Shown here: positions 9,251 to 15,775 of the stretch, piece by piece
Layout: each line of letters opens with the position of its first letter
Numbering within the stretch: position 1 is the first letter of the stretch
Assembly: GCA_030038075.1 (NCBI GenBank)
Contig: JASHPO010000021.1
Span: forward strand, 1-36,401
Length of the DNA stretch: 36,401 nt
DNA from: Nitrososphaerales archaeon
GTDB lineage: Archaea > Thermoproteota > Nitrososphaeria > Nitrososphaerales > CADDZS01
Reading direction: 5' to 3'
Translations under genes and position numbers: made by a program
The notes under the pieces: model-generated
Seen by the model: the letters and a program-made list of their open reading frames with translations, nothing else
Told to the model about the DNA's origin: nothing
Database searches by the model: none

Positions 9251-9478
9251 CTATTTTTCCTTCGGCACTTCTTCAAGCGCAACGTAGCCAGAATATCCGC
9301 ATTTTGGACAGCCGTAATACTCCGGGACTAGCCATCCCGAAAGTGGACTCGCAAGAACAAGCTGGGATAGGCATTTAGGGCAGAGCTTCTTCCTGCCCGA
9401 AAGTTTTCTCCTCTTCAGCTTGATTTTAACTTCTGGCGCGGTTTCGTCGACCAGATCAGATTCCGTTTGGGAGGACAT
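9251..9478 (-). CDS. Small zinc-ribbon protein, unknown
   Basis: 75 residues. A basic segment (KIKLKRRKLSGRKK) precedes a zinc ribbon of two CPKC knuckles (CPKCLSQL and CPKCGYSGYV), so it probably binds one zinc ion and perhaps RNA or DNA. It sits 8 bp downstream of aIF1 on the same strand, which suggests a shared transcript and a translation-linked role. ATG start. Not recognised beyond the fold. Confidence 0.7.
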   Translation of the reverse strand: MSSQTESDLVDETAPEVKIKLKRRKLSGRKKLCPKCLSQLVLASPLSGWLVPEYYGCPKCGYSGYVALEEVPKEK

Positions 9479-9486
9479 TCGAAGAG

Positions 9487-9795
9487 CTATTGGACCTCGA
9501 TGGTATTCTCGCCGAATCCCATGTTAACCAAGCTGTCACGAACCTGGTCGCGATGGTCCCCTTGAAGCAAGATGTAGCCTTCCTTCGCTGTTCCGCCGCA
9601 AGCAAGCTTGCTCTTGAGGTCTCTGGCAATCTTGATAAGGTCAGATCGCTTTGGATTTAGTCCCTCGACCATCGTAGTAGGCTTGCGAAACCTTCTCATC
9701 TCGAGTCTCACAACTATTCTAGTCTCTTCCTTTTCGAGTTCCTCGCATACGCAAAGATCCTTAGGAAGTCCGCACGTTGAGCATACCTCCGACAT
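9487..9795 (-). CDS. Translation initiation factor 1 (aIF1/SUI1)
   Basis: Archaeal counterpart of eIF1, which monitors start-codon selection on the small ribosomal subunit. The SUI1 fold is clear: RRFRKPTTMVEGL, then the LACGGTAKEG turn, then ILLQGDHRDQVRDSLVNMGF. The N-terminus carries a short metal-binding CSTCGLPKDLCVC motif typical of archaeal forms. An ATG at 9795 is used, with GTG at 9798 in frame just before it. A GAGGT Shine-Dalgarno-like site lies about 6 bp upstream, and a strong TATA box at 9881-9887 implies a leader of about 60 nt. Confidence 0.93.
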   Translation of the reverse strand: MSEVCSTCGLPKDLCVCEELEKEETRIVVRLEMRRFRKPTTMVEGLNPKRSDLIKIARDLKSKLACGGTAKEGYILLQGDHRDQVRDSLVNMGFGENTIEVQ

Positions 9796-9880
9796 CACTT
9801 AAACCTCTCGGAAGATGCTTGGTAGGGTAGAAATCTCGTATTTCCTTTACGCATCGCTCACTGTTAAGTCAGCTACAAAT

Positions 9881-9887
9881 TATAAAA
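9881..9887 (-). promoter_or_regulatory. TATA box of the aIF1 operon
   Basis: Strong TTTTATA on the minus strand, about 90 bp before the aIF1 ATG. Unlike most promoters here it predicts a leadered mRNA, consistent with the Shine-Dalgarno-like GAGGT before the start. Confidence 0.55.
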
Positions 9888-9928
9888 GCCTTGTGTAAAA
9901 ATCGCACAATTTTACGGACTTTGGCAAG

Positions 9929-9946
9929 AAGCGATATTAGTCGCTT
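9929..9946 (+). promoter_or_regulatory. TATA box inside an inverted repeat
   Basis: GATATTA centred about 28 bp before the ATG at 9965. The box core is flanked by perfect 6-bp inverted arms AAGCGA (9929-9934) and TCGCTT (9941-9946), so a protein bound to the arms would cover the TATA box. Confidence 0.5.
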
Positions 9947-9964
9947 CCACCAAATACCAAGTAA

Positions 9965-10096
9965 ATGGCTGCAACCTGTGCAAGATGCGGAGAGCAATAC
10001 CTGCCGATGTTAGAATCGGACGAAATAGAGGGCTTGTGTCCCGCGTGTTTGTTTGACCCGGAAAGAACTCAAAACTATTGTTCTGACGGCGTCTAA
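9965..10096 (+). CDS. 43-residue zinc-ribbon protein
   Basis: Short gene: ATG start, TAA stop at 10094-10096. Two knuckles, CARCGEQYLP and GLCPACLFD, are separated by 16 residues, a standard one-zinc ribbon. A TATA box at the right distance for leaderless transcription, plus an inverted repeat over that box, support expression and regulation. Function unknown; tiny zinc ribbons in archaea are often RNA-polymerase- or ribosome-associated, but nothing here proves that. Confidence 0.65.
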   Translation: MAATCARCGEQYLPMLESDEIEGLCPACLFDPERTQNYCSDGV

Positions 10097-10133
10097 GATC
10101 GTTTTCTAACCGAATGAAATAAACGAAGATCGC

Positions 10134-10448
10134 CTAGTTGAAGTAGAGCGGGTTTGAAAATTTCAGTCTAGCAGCGTATCTCTTCGAAGGAGGCGCAGCC
10201 AACCTCGCTTTGATCCGTCCCTGGGAGGCTCTGCTTTGGCAGCTTTTTGAGCAATATTTTCTCCTGTCAGAGCCACCTAAACTAGACTGAATTGTTGAAA
10301 AAGCCTTCCCGCAAAAATCGCAACGTTGTTCTTCGGCATCATCCTTTTTCGCCTTTGACTTTCTTGGACCGGCGTACACCGGCTGAATGGTGTCGGTCGT
10401 CTGTTCGGAAATCATTGGCCCAATTCCACCCGCATCAAACTGGCACAT
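10134..10448 (-). CDS. Zinc-finger protein, unknown
   Basis: 104 residues. A disordered N-terminus is followed by a zinc-finger region CDFCGKAF ... RKYCSKSCQSRASQGRIK, a C-x2-C ... C-x3-C pattern, then a basic tail. The arrangement looks like a nucleic-acid-binding zinc finger. ATG at 10448; a weak CTCTATTC box about 26 bp upstream. An overlapping upstream frame (10412-10594) might also be translated. Not assigned to a family. Confidence 0.6.
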   Translation of the reverse strand: MCQFDAGGIGPMISEQTTDTIQPVYAGPRKSKAKKDDAEEQRCDFCGKAFSTIQSSLGGSDRRKYCSKSCQSRASQGRIKARLAAPPSKRYAARLKFSNPLYFN

Positions 10449-10594
10449 AACTCTTGCCTATTGGGAGAATAGAGAAACAAACGAAGACCGGAGCAGCATA
10501 CGGAGCAAAGGCCCACAATTTCCTTGCGCCCCTCGCATTGAGACACAGCTACAAATTGAATCGTCTCTGAGACGAATTTGTTCTTAAAGTTCAA
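10412..10594 (-). CDS. Possible 60-residue cysteine-containing protein
   Basis: Minus-strand frame starting at TTG 10594, with a TATA-like CTATATGG centred about 25 bp upstream, the spacing used by many genes here. It contains CEGRKEIVGLCSVCCSGLR, whose GLCSVC end resembles the GLCPAC half of the zinc ribbon at 9965. It overlaps the start of the next gene by 37 bp in another frame. It could equally be an untranslated leader; kept as tentative. Confidence 0.25.
   Translation of the reverse strand: MNFKNKFVSETIQFVAVSQCEGRKEIVGLCSVCCSGLRLFLYSPNRQELCASLMRVELGQ
10561..10575. repeat. Operator-like palindrome
   Basis: TCGTCTC-T-GAGACGA: two perfect 7-bp arms around one central base. It lies about 20-30 bp downstream of the predicted transcription start for the minus-strand genes, a position typical of repressor sites. 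Confidence 0.45.
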
Positions 10595-10624
10595 TCTCTA
10601 ACATGAGGCGATCCCATATAGCAG

Positions 10625-10666
10625 AGTATAAGTTCTCTGTATAATTGTAAATACCATACTTATACT
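10625..10666. repeat. 9-bp inverted repeat around an AT-rich core
   Basis: AGTATAAGT (10625-10633) and ACTTATACT (10658-10666) are exact reverse complements, 24 bp apart. They could form a hairpin after the gene ending at 10698 or be paired regulator sites upstream of the next minus-strand promoter. Confidence 0.4.
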
Positions 10667-10697
10667 ACTATATAGGCCAAAATAGAAATCAGCAAGC

Positions 10698-10943
10698 TCA
10701 CACTTCTAGAATCCTCATCATCGAGCTTTGACCTAGACCGAGGGGAACGTCCTGCCACTTTACTTGAATGAGGTCGCCGTCCAGCCCAACGATCCTACCT
10801 TTTGCGATTTTTGATTTCGAAACGTCAAATTCGACTGTTCTACCCACAAACTTTTCGAGCTGCTCCATCGTCAAGTTCTCCTGTACGGCGGCGGAACAGG
10901 AGTAATCATCGTCGAATGTAATGACCACCGCAGTTATTGGCAA
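10698..10943 (-). CDS. Small conserved-looking protein, unknown
   Basis: 81 residues, no membrane segment. An N-terminal strand-rich part (ITAVVITFDDDYS) is followed by a helix (TMEQLEKFVGRTVEF) and a small beta-barrel-like part with KGRIVGLDGDLIQVKW, reminiscent of SH3/PRC-barrel-like folds, though I do not recognise the family. The only start after an in-frame stop is TTG at 10943 (a GTG lies five codons later). An AT-rich TTTATTA box around 10976 would place transcription close to this start. Confidence 0.6.
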   Translation of the reverse strand: MPITAVVITFDDDYSCSAAVQENLTMEQLEKFVGRTVEFDVSKSKIAKGRIVGLDGDLIQVKWQDVPLGLGQSSMMRILEV

Positions 10944-10987
10944 TCTCTTCGATCATCCAATAATTGCATTCGATAATAAATTTACTG

Positions 10988-12049
10988 TCAAGCGGTGACA
11001 AGTACCTTGACCTGATTTTCAGAACGCGCAGAAGACATGGCTTCTTCGATTCTTTCCAAAGGAAACTTGCTCGTAATGAATTTCTTCACATCAATTTTCT
11101 TCGTCTCTAGATAATCTATTGCTTGAGCGAGTTCTCGTTCCGTCGTTGAATAACTGGAGGAAATTATAAATTCATGCAAGAAAAATTGGCTTAGATCGAG
11201 GTTATGACTAGCATCTTTGTGGGGCGCGCCAAATAAAAGCACATTTCCTGACCTTCTTACGCACTTGAGACTCTCCGCGAATGCCTTGCTACTCCCCGTG
11301 GCAACAATTACTAAATCATATCCAGCTCCGCCTGTCAGATCCAATGCCTTCGCGCTAAATGAACCATCTTGAGATTCGCTAAGGTTGATCGGTTTCGCCT
11401 CCTCGTGCTTTTCAGCAAAATCGAGCCGACTCGCAATAATGTCCACAGCCGATATTTCGGTAACCGGAGAAACAGAGCGAATCAGCTCCATGTGGAGCAG
11501 ACCGATCGGTCCCGCACCAACGACTAGAATTCGCCGCAGCTTGTTAGAGAGAGCTTGTGTTCGAGCTAAACCGCGGATGCAACAGCCGAGAGGTTCTGCA
11601 AACGAAGCTTCCTCGAAAGAAAGATTGTTAGCAAACGCGTGAACTCCTCCACGGCTCACGTTGTAAGCTGAAACCAGGAATTCGTCTGCAAATCCACCCG
11701 GAACGAAATTGCTAGTTCGAAACCGCTCACACATCGTTTCCGCCCCAGCCCGACACAGCTCGCATTCGCCGCAGGAAACGTGATGATGCGGAATAACGCG
11801 GTCACCAACATGGAATTCGACCGCCTCGGACTCTGTAATGACGCCCGAGACTTCGTGGCCAAGCACCGAAGAAGTTATTCCTTGGCCGTTCAATTTTTCA
11901 AGGTCAGTCCCGCAGACGCCCGAAGCGATCATTCGAACCATAACAGACCCGGTCTCGAGCGAGGGTCTGTCCACCTGCTTAAGCTCCACGCCACCTTCGG
12001 CCTTGACAAAGGCCGCCCTAATTGTTCTCCTTGAACTTTCAGCTAGCAT
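10988..12049 (-). CDS. Zinc-dependent alcohol dehydrogenase (MDR family)
   Basis: 353-residue medium-chain dehydrogenase oxidising an alcohol or polyol with NAD(P). Seen: catalytic-zinc ligands GVCGTD and GHEVSG, structural-zinc loop CGECELCRAGAETMC (four cysteines, so the structural site is intact), a third catalytic ligand near SFAEPLGCCIRG, and the Rossmann motif VVGAGPIGLL. The pattern is closest to the sorbitol/threonine dehydrogenase branch; the substrate is not determined. It overlaps the 3' end of tpiA by 11 bp, so the two are co-transcribed, which hints at a role in triose or small-polyol metabolism. Confidence 0.85.
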   Translation of the reverse strand: MLAESSRRTIRAAFVKAEGGVELKQVDRPSLETGSVMVRMIASGVCGTDLEKLNGQGITSSVLGHEVSGVITESEAVEFHVGDRVIPHHHVSCGECELCRAGAETMCERFRTSNFVPGGFADEFLVSAYNVSRGGVHAFANNLSFEEASFAEPLGCCIRGLARTQALSNKLRRILVVGAGPIGLLHMELIRSVSPVTEISAVDIIASRLDFAEKHEEAKPINLSESQDGSFSAKALDLTGGAGYDLVIVATGSSKAFAESLKCVRRSGNVLLFGAPHKDASHNLDLSQFFLHEFIISSSYSTTERELAQAIDYLETKKIDVKKFITSKFPLERIEEAMSSARSENQVKVLVTA

Positions 12050-12725
12050 CCGAGAGCCCTCTCGATAGCTCCGCTATCTTTGCCCTCCAGTCCCTTGATA
12101 GAATAACCCCACTCGCGACCAAAATGCCATCCGCGCCCAATTCGATTGCCTTTTGCGCGTCATCTCCGCTAACTATGCCTGCGCCACATAATAGGTTGGT
12201 TTCAGAACCTGATATTCTATGTGCTTCGAGTGCCGATCTTGAACGCATAATTATCTCCGGAGAAGCCTTCGAGACCGCGTTTCCTGAACCTATAAGTTCG
12301 GGTGGTTCAACTGCAACGAAATTCGGATTCAATGAAGCAATCTGACCGACTTCCTGATGGTCCTGGGCGCAGACGATTGAGAGCATTTTCAAATCTCTCA
12401 ATCTCTTCACAATATCTTCTATTGAAGAATGATCAATCCTGTGCTCGCTATGATTTATGAGAGAACCTCGAGCTCCAGCAATTTTCGCGAGCTCGGGAAC
12501 TAGAAAGCCCGTGCTAAAGCCTACTTTTGCCGGGTCAACATGCTGTGCCAAGAGCTCAGCATGAGGAAATTTCGCATGCAGGTAACGCAGATCAAAAGCT
12601 GGTACCGCAATTAACACTCTTATTTTCTTCTGACTTCTCAGCGAGGAAACGTAAGAAGCAAGACTGTCAAGCTTTCTACCCGTTGCTTCGACAAAATTCT
12701 TCGTATTGATAATGAAGAAACGCAT
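12039..12725 (-). CDS. tpiA: Triosephosphate isomerase, archaeal type
   Basis: Interconverts dihydroxyacetone phosphate and glyceraldehyde-3-phosphate in glycolysis and gluconeogenesis. 228 residues, the short archaeal form. Seen: N7-x-K9 substrate lysine (NTKNF), catalytic His92 in INHSEHR, catalytic Glu140 in VAVEPPELIGSG and the phosphate loop LLCGAGIVSGDD. ATG start, 6 bp after the stop of an acidic mini-gene, and 11 bp overlap with the alcohol dehydrogenase downstream. Confidence 0.95.
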   Translation of the reverse strand: MRFFIINTKNFVEATGRKLDSLASYVSSLRSQKKIRVLIAVPAFDLRYLHAKFPHAELLAQHVDPAKVGFSTGFLVPELAKIAGARGSLINHSEHRIDHSSIEDIVKRLRDLKMLSIVCAQDHQEVGQIASLNPNFVAVEPPELIGSGNAVSKASPEIIMRSRSALEAHRISGSETNLLCGAGIVSGDDAQKAIELGADGILVASGVILSRDWRAKIAELSRGLSDAS

Positions 12726-12731
12726 TACCGG

Positions 12732-12821
12732 TTACTCGTTCTCGTCGTCGAAATCCTCTTCCCAACCTTCGTCGAAGTCATCGTCGTAGTCTTCCTCCAA
12801 TTCGTCATCTTCTTCTGACAC
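12732..12821 (-). CDS. 29-residue acidic mini-protein upstream of tpiA
   Basis: GTG start at 12821 directly follows an in-frame TGA, and a GGTGA Shine-Dalgarno-like site sits about 6 bp upstream. The product is almost entirely Asp/Glu with a few Tyr, Phe and Trp (SEEDDELEEDYDDDFDEGW, then EEDFDDENE). The stop is 6 bp before the tpiA ATG. A TATA-like box near 12864 gives a transcript reaching this frame first. It may be a real acidic peptide or a translated leader coupling ribosomes to tpiA. No family recognised. Confidence 0.5.
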   Translation of the reverse strand: MSEEDDELEEDYDDDFDEGWEEDFDDENE

Positions 12822-12895
12822 TCATGTCACCCGAAGCGCGCATGTCCCTTTCGTACGTTCTGATAAACATTTTCCTTCCAACTCAAGCGAGGCAA

Positions 12896-12903
12896 ATATA
12901 TGT
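12896..12903 (+). promoter_or_regulatory. TATA box of sua5
   Basis: AATATATG centred about 26 bp before the sua5 ATG at 12925, predicting a leaderless transcript. Confidence 0.55.
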
Positions 12904-12924
12904 TGAAACTGGAGCTGCGTCGTT

Positions 12925-13584
12925 ATGTCAACCAAACTAGATTGCTCGTCTAGCTTTCAAGACATCGGACGCCACATACAAAGAGGCAGCATTGTTGTGT
13001 TTCCCACCGACACGGTTTTCGGACTGGGCACCTCTCCATTTTCTGAGATTGGAATATGGAAATGCTTTGAGCTGAAAAAAAGAGAAATGGAAAAGAAAAT
13101 GCCCGTGCTTTTTTCTAGCATTGGGGAAGCTGAAAAGTTAGTGAAATTTGACCTTCGCGCTAAATCTCTGGCACAGAGATTTTGGCCTGGCCAGCTTACG
13201 ATGATTCTCCCCGTTAGGAACCTGCAACTACCTAAAGTGCTGATCGGTGACGATATGACTCTGGCGGCGCGAGTTCCAAATCACGATTGTTGTCTGCGCC
13301 TTATCTCGTCGGTGGGTAACTGCCTAATCGGTACGAGCGCCAATATCTCGGGAACAGGATCATTTACTGATCCAAATGATCCTGAATTGGAAGAGTTTGC
13401 AATGGGTGCGGACTATTTCATAAACGGCAAATGCGGGGAGGCGAAAAAACCCTCCACGATAGTTGACTTGTCTTCCAGCGATACGATTTCAATAGTAAGG
13501 GAGGGCGCCGTTCAAACGAAGCTGATAGCAGATCATTTGAATATTAGTAGCACTGACCTCTCCTTCAATGCGGTTACAAGCTGA
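12925..13584 (+). CDS. sua5: Threonylcarbamoyl-AMP synthase, Sua5/YrdC family
   Basis: Makes threonylcarbamoyl-AMP from threonine, bicarbonate and ATP, the activated intermediate that KEOPS transfers to A37 of ANN-decoding tRNAs (t6A). Seen: PTDTVFGLG, KKREMEKKMPVLFSS, RFWPGQLTMIL, RVPNH, GTSANISG and the closing PSTIVDLS...IVREGA. 219 residues cover the YrdC domain; the C-terminal Sua5 domain is absent, so this is the short YrdC-like form. Its last 52 bp run antisense through the end of the Cgi121 gene, a partner in the same pathway. Confidence 0.93.
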   Translation: MSTKLDCSSSFQDIGRHIQRGSIVVFPTDTVFGLGTSPFSEIGIWKCFELKKREMEKKMPVLFSSIGEAEKLVKFDLRAKSLAQRFWPGQLTMILPVRNLQLPKVLIGDDMTLAARVPNHDCCLRLISSVGNCLIGTSANISGTGSFTDPNDPELEEFAMGADYFINGKCGEAKKPSTIVDLSSSDTISIVREGAVQTKLIADHLNISSTDLSFNAVTS

Positions 13585-14009
13585 GTTTCGCTAAACCAAG
13601 TTGGAAGTTTGTGAAATTTCCTGAGATATTCTAGTTTATTTCTGTCCAGCATCATCATATCGTCATCCCTCACGAGATGTCTTGAAACTGCTTCTATGAT
13701 TTCAGTCGACTTTCTTATCTGGGATTCATGAGTTACCAGTCCGAATAGCGCTATTTCTCGAGCTTTATCAATTTCTGAAGCGGACACTGCTTCAGAAATC
13801 TGTCTCTGGCAGGTGATTCTCATTAGCAGATCTATAGACCTGTTCCTAGCGAGAAATTCCCCGCGCTTCCAGTATTCTCTTGCTTGATTCAAAATCGCGT
13901 CCATGTGTTGCGGTCCGGCAACGATCTTCGCGCAGCAGACGACAACTCCCTCGGGAAGGCGCTTTGCAGTAGGCTGCAGATCGAAAGTTCCACCAAGGTC
14001 GAATGCCAT
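13533..14009 (-). CDS. cgi121: KEOPS subunit Cgi121-like protein
   Basis: 158 residues resembling Cgi121/TPRKB, the KEOPS subunit that recruits tRNA for t6A synthesis. Signature: AKIVAGPQHMDAILNQARE, then FLARNRSIDLLMRITCQRQISEAV, which matches the family's conserved sRxxxxExLxxxxxxRQIxxA block, then a strand ALFGLVTH. The call rests on that block and gains weight from Sua5 lying opposite. ATG 14009 is the only canonical start; the frame is open for 15 codons upstream without one. It probably shares a transcript with the phosphoribosyltransferase 60 bp upstream. Confidence 0.72.
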   Translation of the reverse strand: MAFDLGGTFDLQPTAKRLPEGVVVCCAKIVAGPQHMDAILNQAREYWKRGEFLARNRSIDLLMRITCQRQISEAVSASEIDKAREIALFGLVTHESQIRKSTEIIEAVSRHLVRDDDMMMLDRNKLEYLRKFHKLPTWFSETQLVTALKERSVLLIFK

Positions 14010-14069
14010 TTTGAAGGCAACGAAGGGCTCTGGAAAATTTTCTCCGGAAATTTTTCATTCGCCCCTTAG

Positions 14070-14639
14070 TCAGCTGCTTTTGAGTCGCGCTAATTGATCA
14101 TCAATTTTAAAGAGCATTTTTGCATACTTTCTTGGGATGTGTGTACTACTTAGACTGGCTTTGAATTTGCCTGTCGAAAGTAGCTTTAACGATTCGTGAA
14201 GCTCCCATGGGAAGATAATCCACGCGCTGGTTGTGCTAACGTAATAATGTGGCATCGCTTTGCTCCAAGGCTTTACGTAAAGGGTAGCTACCCTGAGGCT
14301 CTTTGCCTTTTTAGATTCGAGATATTCGCCGATTGTTTGTAGACTATTTCCGGTATCTGCAACGTCGTCAATAACAAGCACCCGTTTGCCGGCTATGTCG
14401 CTCCGAATTGACTGTGTAATCACGGGTCTTGCTTTCGTCCGTCCTAGACCAGAATAGTATTCGCATTTTATTATGTTCACGTCATCGACTTCTAAAAGAT
14501 CTGACATGATTCTCGTAAGCACTAATCCTCCTCTAGACACCCCTACAAGAGAGTCGAAAGGCTCCTGCTTTCTGAGTTTTTCAGCCAAACGAATAGATTT
14601 GGAGTAGATTTCGTCCCAAGACGGTGCAATGAACTTCAG
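14070..14639 (-). CDS. Purine-type phosphoribosyltransferase, probable non-canonical start
   Basis: Type I phosphoribosyltransferase resembling archaeal xanthine/hypoxanthine-guanine enzymes that salvage purine bases with PRPP. Seen: VGVSRGGLVLTRIM, the PRPP loop VLVIDDVADTGNSL and the base-binding end TLYVKPWSKAMPHYYV...WIIFPWE. The first canonical start in frame is TTG 14588, but the frame upstream encodes KFIAPSWDEIYSKSIR, which matches the expected N-terminus. Between the upstream stop and that TTG there is no ATG, GTG or TTG, so I extend to CTG 14639, 5 bp after the MoaD-like stop. A frameshift from the nearby ATG 14643 is an alternative. Confidence 0.8.
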   Translation of the reverse strand: MKFIAPSWDEIYSKSIRLAEKLRKQEPFDSLVGVSRGGLVLTRIMSDLLEVDDVNIIKCEYYSGLGRTKARPVITQSIRSDIAGKRVLVIDDVADTGNSLQTIGEYLESKKAKSLRVATLYVKPWSKAMPHYYVSTTSAWIIFPWELHESLKLLSTGKFKASLSSTHIPRKYAKMLFKIDDQLARLKSS

Positions 14640-14644
14640 ACATC

Positions 14645-14953
14645 TCAGCCGCCGTGAAACATGGGTATGAAGACGACCTCATCGCCGGACTCTACGCTAG
14701 TTTCGAGGTCAGAAAGCGCTCTAGCTTCAACCCCGTTGATCGTAATGAGTGCGCTGTCCCGGCGAAGATCAAGGCTGTACTTTTTCTGCAAGAAGTCCAA
14801 TAAATCTCCCAGCCTAACTGGTGTGCTCACAAATTCCGATTCAACCCTCTGTCCGTTTGGCATCCGTCCGAGGTTACCCATTATTTTGACGACAGCTTCA
14901 TTGCAGCTGTAGTTGGAAGATTGCAATCTTTTCTGAATATTTTCTTCCCTCAT
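14645..14953 (-). CDS. MoaD/ThiS-like ubiquitin-fold sulfur carrier
   Basis: 102-residue beta-grasp protein ending in the diglycine PMFHGG needed for thiocarboxylate formation or conjugation by an E1-like enzyme. Core: VVKIMGNLGR, RLGDLLDFLQKKY, ALITINGVEARAL and SGDEVVFIPM. It could feed molybdopterin, thiamine, tRNA thiolation or cysteine synthesis, or act as a SAMP-type protein modifier. The start is 56 bp inside the SerK-like gene; the first beta strand begins before the ATG at 14881, so the longer start at 14953 is preferred, giving a 24-residue N-terminal extension. Stops 5 bp before the phosphoribosyltransferase. Confidence 0.85.
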   Translation of the reverse strand: MREENIQKRLQSSNYSCNEAVVKIMGNLGRMPNGQRVESEFVSTPVRLGDLLDFLQKKYSLDLRRDSALITINGVEARALSDLETSVESGDEVVFIPMFHGG

Positions 14954-15740
14954 ACGAAGCGTTCTTGCTTTTGAGACTAACCTTACTAAGGTTTACAATT
15001 TCTTCTAGTTTATGTGTGCAATCTGACATAGAGCGTTTTTGCAAATATGAAATTGGAAAATGTATTCCCATAGGTCTTATCGGAACGACGTATCTTGTGC
15101 TCTTGTAAGGAAGAAGTCCATTTTCTTCTGTGACCTTCATAACGTCTCTCTTGGAAAGCCTTGCCGGAAATAACATTGCCGAATTCGAAGATAGAGTGAA
15201 TTTCTCAGATTCCCTCTGAAAGCGAATTTCAACTTTTGATTTCTCACACTGTCGATCTGTCTCGTTCATTTTTCTGTAAGTCTCTCCGAGACTCCAGCGA
15301 GTTCCAGAGACGAACGATTTTTTTCGAGAAAGAAGTGCAATTTTGCTTGCCCCACTTTCCACCCTGTTAACTGCTTCTCGCAAGCTGGGGCACCGAACCA
15401 TTTCGAACTTTGAGATTATCTCGTAGAGCAGTTTTTGGCTAGGAGCGATCATCGTTCTGAGCCATCTTTCAACCTTTAAGGAATCATCATAATAATCGTA
15501 CTCGGAGCAAACCGCATATTTTGCTTTCAAAGAAAGTAGCGATTTCAACCTATGCATTCCATCTAGGGCAAAGTGATTTTGCCGAGTCACCAAGACGGGG
15601 TCTCTCTGGTACCCGGATCTTCGCATGTCATTTTTGATAATCTTGAGGAATGACGGAATTGTTCTCTCATGGGGCGTGATTTCGCGTAGAGGAATGACCG
15701 ATAGCCGCAGAGCATTTCCACCGGTTACGCTGACGATCAA
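14898..15740 (-). CDS. ParB/Srx-fold protein, SerK (free serine kinase)-like
   Basis: 280 residues. It resembles archaeal SerK, which phosphorylates free serine to O-phosphoserine with ADP for cysteine synthesis. Seen: ITPHERTIPSF with E25 in the position of the proposed catalytic glutamate, PVLVTRQNHFALDGMHRLKS (D60, H63, R64), a YYDDSLKVERW stretch and the C-terminal KSTRYVVPIRPMGIHFP block, similar to the SerK end KTTRHVLPF. About 45 further residues follow that block and are not part of typical SerK. A TTG start is the only good one, with a TATA-like GAAATACG about 27 bp upstream. The ParB fold is secure; kinase activity is inferred. Confidence 0.7.
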   Translation of the reverse strand: MIVSVTGGNALRLSVIPLREITPHERTIPSFLKIIKNDMRRSGYQRDPVLVTRQNHFALDGMHRLKSLLSLKAKYAVCSEYDYYDDSLKVERWLRTMIAPSQKLLYEIISKFEMVRCPSLREAVNRVESGASKIALLSRKKSFVSGTRWSLGETYRKMNETDRQCEKSKVEIRFQRESEKFTLSSNSAMLFPARLSKRDVMKVTEENGLLPYKSTRYVVPIRPMGIHFPISYLQKRSMSDCTHKLEEIVNLSKVSLKSKNASYEGRKYSEKIAIFQLQLQ

Positions 15741-15775
15741 CAGAAAGTAGATAGTTCTACTCGTATTTCAGCGCT

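Larger units (their letters stand above)
10449..10697. other. Intergenic region with inverted repeats
   Basis: 249 bp, mostly AT-rich. It contains the TATA-like boxes for the minus-strand genes below it, a 15-bp palindrome at 10561-10575 and a separated inverted repeat at 10625-10666. Apart from the tentative frame at 10412-10594, no gene was seen. Confidence 0.45.
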
